NCBI GenBank assembly: GCA_947683625.1
Contig: CANTUR010000540.1
Coordinates: 10,001 to 74,000 of the forward strand
Length of the DNA stretch: 64,000 nt
DNA from: Mallotus nudiflorus
Taxonomy: Eukaryota; Streptophyta; Magnoliopsida; Malpighiales; Euphorbiaceae
Direction of reading: 5' to 3'
Shown: in pieces, positions 57,981-64,000 of the stretch
Position numbering within the stretch: position 1 is the stretch's first letter
Layout: each line of letters starts with the position of its first letter
The notes under the pieces: generated by a model
Told to the model about the DNA's origin: nothing
Seen by the model: the letters and a program-made list of their open reading frames with translations, nothing else
Databases searched by the model: none
Position numbers and translations under genes: made by a program

Positions 57981-60047
57981 TGTAAATACCCAATTTCAGG
58001 ATGTAATTGTGCAAAATTACGATATAAGCCCCCATGATGAAATTTATTCAAAAATTGAACTTGGTTGTCAATTTTCTGGACTTTAGGGAATAAATTGCAA
58101 CATTTTTTTAGGTTCTGATTACAAATAAGTCAATTTTCAAGGGTCTTTTGGTAATTAAAAGTTAAAAAAATTAAAATTAGGAACGGCATTGGTGTAATGC
58201 CGACCGACATTGTGTAATGCTAATCGACATTGCATAATGACAATGCGTAAAAGTCCCATTTTTCAATTTTTTGCGTATTTTTTCTTATTTTTTGTCAATT
58301 TTTTCTGTATTTTCATTGGTTAAAAATTGAATTTTTATTATTAGTTTTCTCTGAAAAAAATTTTGACGCATTCAAAAATCAAATCTTATCATTCTATTTT
58401 AGAGAGATAAGTCTATTCCTCTAAAGGAGGAAGTCAGTACGTAGGTAGACTCTGCATTTAAAAGCAGAGTCTGCATGCATGTGTGCGAAGGGGGATTTTT
58501 TTAGAGGATTTTTTACTTACAGAGAGACCGAGAGAAACACATACTCGCACATACTAAGAAACTTGACTGCGTAAAAAAAATCCTAAAATCCAAAACGCTA
58601 CTGAGAACGTCCTTTTCAGTCCATAATCAATAACTATTCAATTTCAACGGTGATAATCCAATTTGAGGGGCTTAAAAGGGCATTTGCACAACATATAAAT
58701 TATTAGTGTTCTTTTTCTATTTCATTCTTTTCTATTATTTTCTTTTTGTGATTTTTCCTTTTATTTTTACTATTGTTTGGTTATTTAATTTCACTACTAA
58801 TCTGATTACTTTTGTGTTTTTTTTTATTTTAATATCCGCATGTGGATTGAGGAGGATACTACTTGTGTTTAAACTGAATAGAAGGTCCATGGAATGCCAT
58901 GGAAGAACCTATATTGTTTTCCAGTAGAATTTAAGGTTTTATCTTTATTTTTTCATTTTTGGTGTTCTATGTAGTTATTTTAATTTATGGGTGTATAATT
59001 GTTTAATTTTAATTTTGTAAGTAATTTGTAATAGCCCCAGAAGTGGAAATAGTAAAAGATTTAATTTTCTACATTTAAAAATCAATTAGTAATTAGGTTC
59101 AATTGGGTAAAAATCAAATTAAAATCAATGGTGGCAGTAGCTTAATTTAGGGTTTATATGTAATTAAATTAGGTTTTTTTTAGAAATCATATGTGAATGT
59201 GTTTTGATTTGATTTTGTTATGTTTTTTGTTATGTTTTTGGGCTTTTTTTATTTTGTTTTGGGCCTTAAGCCCACATTTAGGTCTAATCCACTTAATAAA
59301 TAGGCTTAAAAATGGTTTAGGACTTTAAATAATAAAATCATTTTAGGCCCATTAGGTTAATTAGATTTTAAGCCCACTTAGTTAATTAAAACTTGTTTAG
59401 ACTTAGCTCAGCCCATTAAAATGCATTTCTTTTAAAATAAAAAGACCTAGACCCACATTTCAAATAAAACCAAATTAGCCTTATGCCTACTAATTTAACT
59501 TTTCTTTAAAATTGAATAGACTTTAGCCCATTCCTTAGACAAGCTAAAATAAATAGATCTAAGCTCACTTAATAAAAATGTAGGCCCACTTTTAGTCTCT
59601 TTCTTACTTGTTAATAAACAATGTAAATCTAGCTAACTTTTTAATAAAATTAACATAGTTTAGACTTAGGGATAATGCAATCTTAAGTGCATTTTTTATA
59701 TGTAATTTTATTGACTAGATGCCTAGGGTTAGATGGATGTCAAATAGGGTTTAAATAAAATTTCATGTAATTAAAGGATGAAATAATCATTTATAAAATT
59801 ATTCTAAATGAACATGAGACTAAGAGAAGTTAGTATTTTGTTCCCAAAATCTCCTGGTTGTGGTGCTAACTTTCTTTTAGAGAATCGAGTACCACTAATT
59901 AAATTGTCCCAATTATTACCCTGGGTGGCGACTCCTCTTCTCAACATTATGACTTTGTGATGTAGTAGTGTGTTCCCTAAGGCCCTGAGCTTAAACAGTG
60001 TCGCGGTTGCTAAAATCTTGGACCCGCACTAAACCCTACCGTCTACA
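57981..60047 (+). repeat. Tat-A' 5' LTR (2067 bp)
   Basis: TGTAAATACCC to CCGTCTACA. The left part pairs with the solo LTR at 27352. A short array with ATGCCGACCGACATTGTG lies at 58180-58250, and a palindrome around TTTAAAAG at 58448-58471. The right half is shared with Tat-A (AGTGGAAATAGTAAAAG near 59042). Confidence 0.93.
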
Positions 60048-60048
60048 G

Positions 60049-60067
60049 TGGCGACTCCATTGGGGAT
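60049..60067 (+). other. primer binding site (Tat-A')
   Basis: TGGCGACTCCATTGGGGAT, one base after the LTR end. The best preserved site of this type in the window. Confidence 0.8.
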
Positions 60068-61032
60068 AAGAGATATTGATTCTACTTGTGTTCTTTAGAA
60101 TTATTTTATTGATTATTATTTCATTCTTGCATTCATTCTGCATGTCCCTACTAAACCAATGGTGTTGGTTTATGATTCCATGATTCCACTAGCTTCATGG
60201 AGTTGTAAATTGGCTAACCATCACTCTTAGACTTAACTCGGTTCAAGAGAGATTACTAGGCTCTTCTGACTAGAGTTTGTAACCCAAGTCCTTAAGGGGG
60301 GTAATCTTCTCTTGAGTTGGTAAAGGATGTTGGGCCCCTCTGACCTTGGCCTGTAACTCAAAGTCCATAATGGAGAGTGTCTTACTAAAGGAACCTTAAC
60401 TTTTCACCGGACCCTAACCACATATAATGGCCTAGTTACTCCCCCTAGGATCTTTACCCAAAGTGCTTGTTTATTTAAATTGCCATGAGGTGTTTTTATT
60501 TATAAAAGCCCAAGCCTATACCTTTGAAGCTTATTCAAGCTAATAAGGATTAGGCTAGACCTTTATATTTAGAAATGCTGCTTCCATGCTTTTATCTTTT
60601 AAGAGAGATTTGGCATGTGCGTCGATTCTTAATATCCCCTGTTGATATAAAGGCCAAGACTAAAAATCCTAGGAAAAGAAACTTGCCATTGAATACATGT
60701 GTGGGAGGAATAAGGTTGGAAGGCTTATGCTTGCATGTTGCCTGTTGATTGCTTCTTGATACTTGCTACTTGCTAAGTGCTTGCTTGCTACTTATTGCAT
60801 AAACACATCATCATGCAAACATACAGTCCATGCATCATACTAACACCATGTTTTGCAGCCATCATAGATTCATCTGGGTCTTATCGTGTCTGGGGATGAA
60901 GAGGTAGCAAATTGACCAGAACAGATCTAAGCCCAAAAGTCAATAGCTCAAGAGATCCTTCAAGAACTAGAGAAGAGTCCAATCAATCCACTATACCTAG
61001 AAGTTGAACCAGCTCAAACTGAACAGACTGAA
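60068..61032 (+). other. untranslated leader of Tat-A'
   Basis: Aligns with 6045-6958. CTTGCT/CTACTT repeats around 60755-60800. No gene seen. Confidence 0.65.
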
Positions 61033-62430
61033 ATGGAACAACAACCAGAGATGTGGACCTTAGAGGACATCAAATGAGCTTTGATGGATGACATAAGAGC
61101 TATGATGTAAGATGCATTGAGACAGGCTTTGGCCGGGCTAGTGTAACCTATTATTGGACAACTACCTGCTGTTGTTATTGAACAACCACCTACTACTACT
61201 ATTAAACAGCCACCTGCTATAGGAACTCCACCTATTACTGTAGCTCCTCCACCTACTACTAACAATGCTGGGGGGCAACTTGCTGTTAGAAATGTGCCTG
61301 CTACTGATGTGAGACTGGAAGATGTTAAAAACTACATGGTAAAAAAGGCAAAGAGAAAGTCACTTGAATTGGTCCATGATCATGAGTCCAAGTAGATGCA
61401 AGCACTGACTTAAAAAATGTCCAAGATGGAAGAGCTGATTGTAGGACAAGGAATGGGATATTCTTTTGACTTTGATGACATGCTGCAAATTGAGGGAGAT
61501 AAGCTGCCTGAAAAATTCAAAATGCCTTAACTGTAGAAGTTTGATGGGAGAGGAGATCCAAGGATTCATTTGAGTCAATACACCACAACCATGAGCACTA
61601 CTTAAGCACCATTGTCAGTAGTTGCTAGGTTGTTTATACTGTCACTGGAGGGAATGGTTGTAAACTGGTACCATGGGTTAGAAAAGTCTATTAGGGCTAA
61701 CTGGAAGGAACTATGTACTGCATTCTTGAAATAATATGATTATAACACTCAATTGGAAGTGTCTATTAGGGATTTGGAGTTGACTAAGTAGAAACTAAAT
61801 GAGTCCTTTTCTAATTTCCTCACCAGATTCATGAATAAAGTAGGACTGATGAAAAATAAACTGGCTGAAAAGGATAAAGTTAGGATGATTGTTCGCAATG
61901 TATCACCTAATTTGGTCAAAAGACTGTAAATGATGAACCCAAAGACCTTCATAGACCTATATAATGGCGGTCTACAAGCTGAAGAGATAGAGAATGAGAA
62001 AAAGAAGAGTTCTAGAGGCATAGTAACATGAAATTACTCAATTGGGGGCACACAACAGGTGAGCACTAGCCAGATTATGGAGGTGCACGCAGTTCAGAAA
62101 CCCCAAAGGTTCTCCAACTTCAACCAACCACTCTCCAAAGTCCTAAAGAGGCTAATCTAAAAAGGCCTACTCTGACCCTTAACCTTTTTTAAGCCACCAA
62201 ACCCAAATGTCCTTGGTTTTGACCCTAACAGTTACTATAAATTCCACTAAGGTGTTGTCCATCCCACAAATAATTGTATCTGCCAAAAACATAAGATACA
62301 AAACCTGATAGACTTTAAAAAAATCACTGACCTTGAAAAATCCAACTCTAACCCAAACACCAGAAACAACCCTTTCCCAGACTGCCGAAATATTCTACCA
62401 CTAGCCACCATGATGATTAACTCAGGGGTT
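61033..62430 (+). pseudogene. gag: gag of Tat-A' (broken)
   Basis: ATG at 61033. A Pro/Thr-rich repeat (E-Q-P-P-T-T-T, K-Q-P-P-A, T-P-P-I-T, A-P-P-P-T-T) spans 61165-61260, longer than the Ala-rich stretch of Tat-A. The core matches Tat-A gag (V-S-I-R-D-L-E-L-T-K near 61760, M-I-V-R-N-V-S-P near 61885). Stops: TGA at 61075, TAG 61393, TAA 61528-61530 and TAG 61534, TAA near 61732, TAG near 61789. The zinc-knuckle first Cys is Tyr (TAT near 62235). Confidence 0.8.
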
Positions 62431-63720
62431 AGTGAAGAAGAAGTACTAAGCTCCTTTGAGGACCTCAACCCTATACCCTATGGAGAACCTTTCGGACAGC
62501 CACAGAAAGGAGTGGAAGATTTATTGGGCCAGCCCTTAGGCAAGTTTGATTATAGAGTATTCTACTTAAAACCACCCTCAGCTGATATCCCTATTGAATC
62601 AATCATGCCTATAGGGTGGGGTGATGAATTTGAGAATGGCCCTTTAGCACCTAAACAGTCTCAAGAAGGAGTTAAAGATTTACTGAATCAACACTTAGGC
62701 AAGCTTAATATAGGAGATCTGAAAGGGAAGGAAAAATGCATAATGGAAGTGTAGAAAGATGGGAAAAGAGACCGAATCATTGGAGTTATTAATATATGGT
62801 ATGACTCTGATGAAGAAAGTCTAGGCAGTTTTGATGTCTAGAGTAATGATCCTAAAGTGAATTATGTCACTAGAGTGGAAAGAATTATAAAGTAGCAGAA
62901 AAGAAAACAGAAAGAGAAGATGCAGAGATAAAAGAAGAACAGAAAGAGGGTTTGATTTTAGAACAACTGAGGAAGGCTAAGGAAAATGTCAGCATTTGGG
63001 AGTTACTAATGCATTCAGGTAGCCATATAAGAACTCTTGTCAAAGCTCTATCGAATATAAATATTGAAACAACTGCTACTCCAGAGGCTATGGTAGCAAA
63101 GGTTATAAAAAAGAAACACTGGCTGATAATGTTCTCAGATGATGACTTGCCTTTAGAAGGAAGAAACCATAAGAAGGCATTGTTTATCCTAACTGAGGTA
63201 AAGGGAAAGAGAACCAATTTTGCTATGGTCGATGATGGTTCTGCTATTAATGTATGTCCTTTGAAAATCTTGTCTAACTTAGGTTTGAAAGCTAAAGACT
63301 TAACAAATTCAAACCTTATAGTTAGAGCTTATGATGACAACACTAGGAATATGGAGGGGACATTCTAAGCTCTGGTTAAAACAGACCTGTGGAATCAACT
63401 ATTGATTTTATCATGCTAGACATTCTAGTCACTTATGCTTTGTTGTTGGGACGACCATGGTTCCATGCCTTGGGAGGGTTATCCTCAACTGTGCATCAAA
63501 AGATAAAATTCCCTTATGAAGGAGAAGTTGTGACCATAGAAGCTGGGATAAATACTAATGTGGCATCCATATTAAATAAATAGAAACAAGTGTGTGCACC
63601 CCCTAGTTTCTAGATTATTGGGATATTTGATAGGACTGAAATGGATCCGAGAGTAGCAAAAATGATGGAGAGCATGAATTACTAGCTTGGACAAGGATTG
63701 GCGAATAATGAACAAGGAGG
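62431..63720 (+). pseudogene. pro: protease region of Tat-A' with G-patch-like tail
   Basis: Open 62410-62754 and 62952-63368. W-E-L-L-M-H-S near 62997; the catalytic site M-V-D-D-G-S-A-I-N-V is intact near 63223-63255. L-L-G-R-P-W-F-H near 63445; S-T-V-H-Q-K-I-K-F near 63488. The tail L-G-Q-G-L-A-N-N-E-Q-G is near 63688-63720, with the Gly-Lys of the motif changed. TAG near 62753, a frameshift near 62870, and TAA at 63366 break it. A duplicated Q-P-L-G-K / Q-H-L-G-K segment occurs near 62535 and 62690. Confidence 0.8.
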
Positions 63721-64000
63721 TCCAGAATTCCCAGGATTTAAAAATCAAGATGACACAACAGGATTAGGTTTTATAGGGGAAGCAAAGCCAAAAGGTTAAA
63801 GGGTAAGTAAGAGATTCAATGCAGAAAAGAGGAAGCTTTATGCAAAAGTTGGTCCTTTAAATTAGAACTTCATCAAGCCAGGGGAAGGCAAATACTATCT
63901 AGGAGCCATGGAATCAGTCAGTGTTGCTGGAGCAGATGTCCTTGGGTTTAAGATCTTTAAGTAGCAGATTATGGAGAATTTGGTGAAGGACAACAAAAAG
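63721..64000 (+). pseudogene. start of protease-RT linker of Tat-A'
   Basis: Follows 9530-9790 of Tat-A (P-E-F-P-G-F-K-N-Q-D-D; D-V-L-G-F-K-I-F-K). Several stops. Cut by the window end. Confidence 0.55.

Larger units (their letters stand above)
57981..64000 (+). mobile_element. Tat-A' element, 5' half; runs off the window
   Basis: Complete 5' LTR, PBS, leader, gag, protease with G-patch-like tail and linker. Inserted in the RT of the Tat-B element; the 5 bp before it are CTACT (57976-57980), which should reappear after its 3' LTR outside the window. Proteins are close to Tat-A, but the U3 is of the other type. Confidence 0.9.

Noticed and set aside
1..64000. An envelope-like gene or a bacterial-type defence system
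   Set aside because: No envelope-like frame with signal and membrane segments after any integrase, and no bacterial gene signatures; the extra genes are the antisense pair.

Overview
This window is plant nuclear DNA, probably from a eudicot, and consists almost entirely of nested, decayed LTR retrotransposons of the Ty3/gypsy superfamily. I see no host gene, rRNA, tRNA or CRISPR. The plant assignment rests on three things: chromovirus elements of Tekay/Del type (about 3-3.4 kb LTRs, initiator-Met tRNA primer site, C-terminal chromodomain-like tail); Tat/Ogre-clade elements (TGGCGACTCC-type primer site, extra archaeal-type RNase H, antisense genes after integrase); and a Copia-like solo LTR. 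All coding regions carry stops and frameshifts, so I annotate them as pseudogenes.

Layout. 1-4321: internal part of a Tekay element (Tekay-1), followed by the first ~630 bp of its 3' LTR. ~4951-25878: a Tat element (Tat-A) with truncated 5' LTR, gag, protease, RT, RNase H, archaeal RNase H, integrase, two antisense multi-exon genes (one DUF7745-like, one plant mobile domain, PMD), a hairpin tandem array, a polypurine tract and a 3' LTR. It is interrupted by a Tekay solo LTR (17541-20911) and, inside its 3' LTR, by a Copia-like solo LTR (23040-24379). 25879-29938: an inverted Tat-A-type LTR, itself split by a solo LTR of a sister family, Tat-A' (27352-29382). 29939-41164: Tekay-2, with a broken 5' LTR, primer site, gag, pol, chromodomain and 3' LTR; a minus-strand Tat-A solo LTR sits in its pol (33328-35469). 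~41185-48215: the 3' half of a minus-strand element of a second Tat family (Tat-B): LTR, tandem repeats, PMD gene and DUF7745-like gene. ~48216-57980: a plus-strand Tat-B element with 5' LTR (split by a minus-strand Tekay solo LTR, 49504-52946), gag, protease and the start of RT. 57981-64000: a Tat-A' element inserted in that RT, with complete 5' LTR, gag and protease, running off the window.

The most interesting signal is non-coding. Tat-A and Tat-B each carry a family-specific short palindrome repeated at equivalent places: the LTR, intron 1 of the antisense PMD gene, and the spacer between the two antisense genes. Each family also has its own tandem array of hairpins between the PMD gene and the 3' LTR. 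In the Tat-A array the stems change sequence but stay complementary while the loop stays constant, which points to selection on, or generation through, the folded structure. The antisense genes keep recognisable splice sites across the two families.

Insertion order can be read from target-site duplications (GAAAG, CTAGT, TAACC exact; TACAT/TATAT and ACAAT/ATAAT one mismatch). Tekay-1 and Tekay-2 may share one middle LTR that was split by the Tat insertions and later partly deleted.
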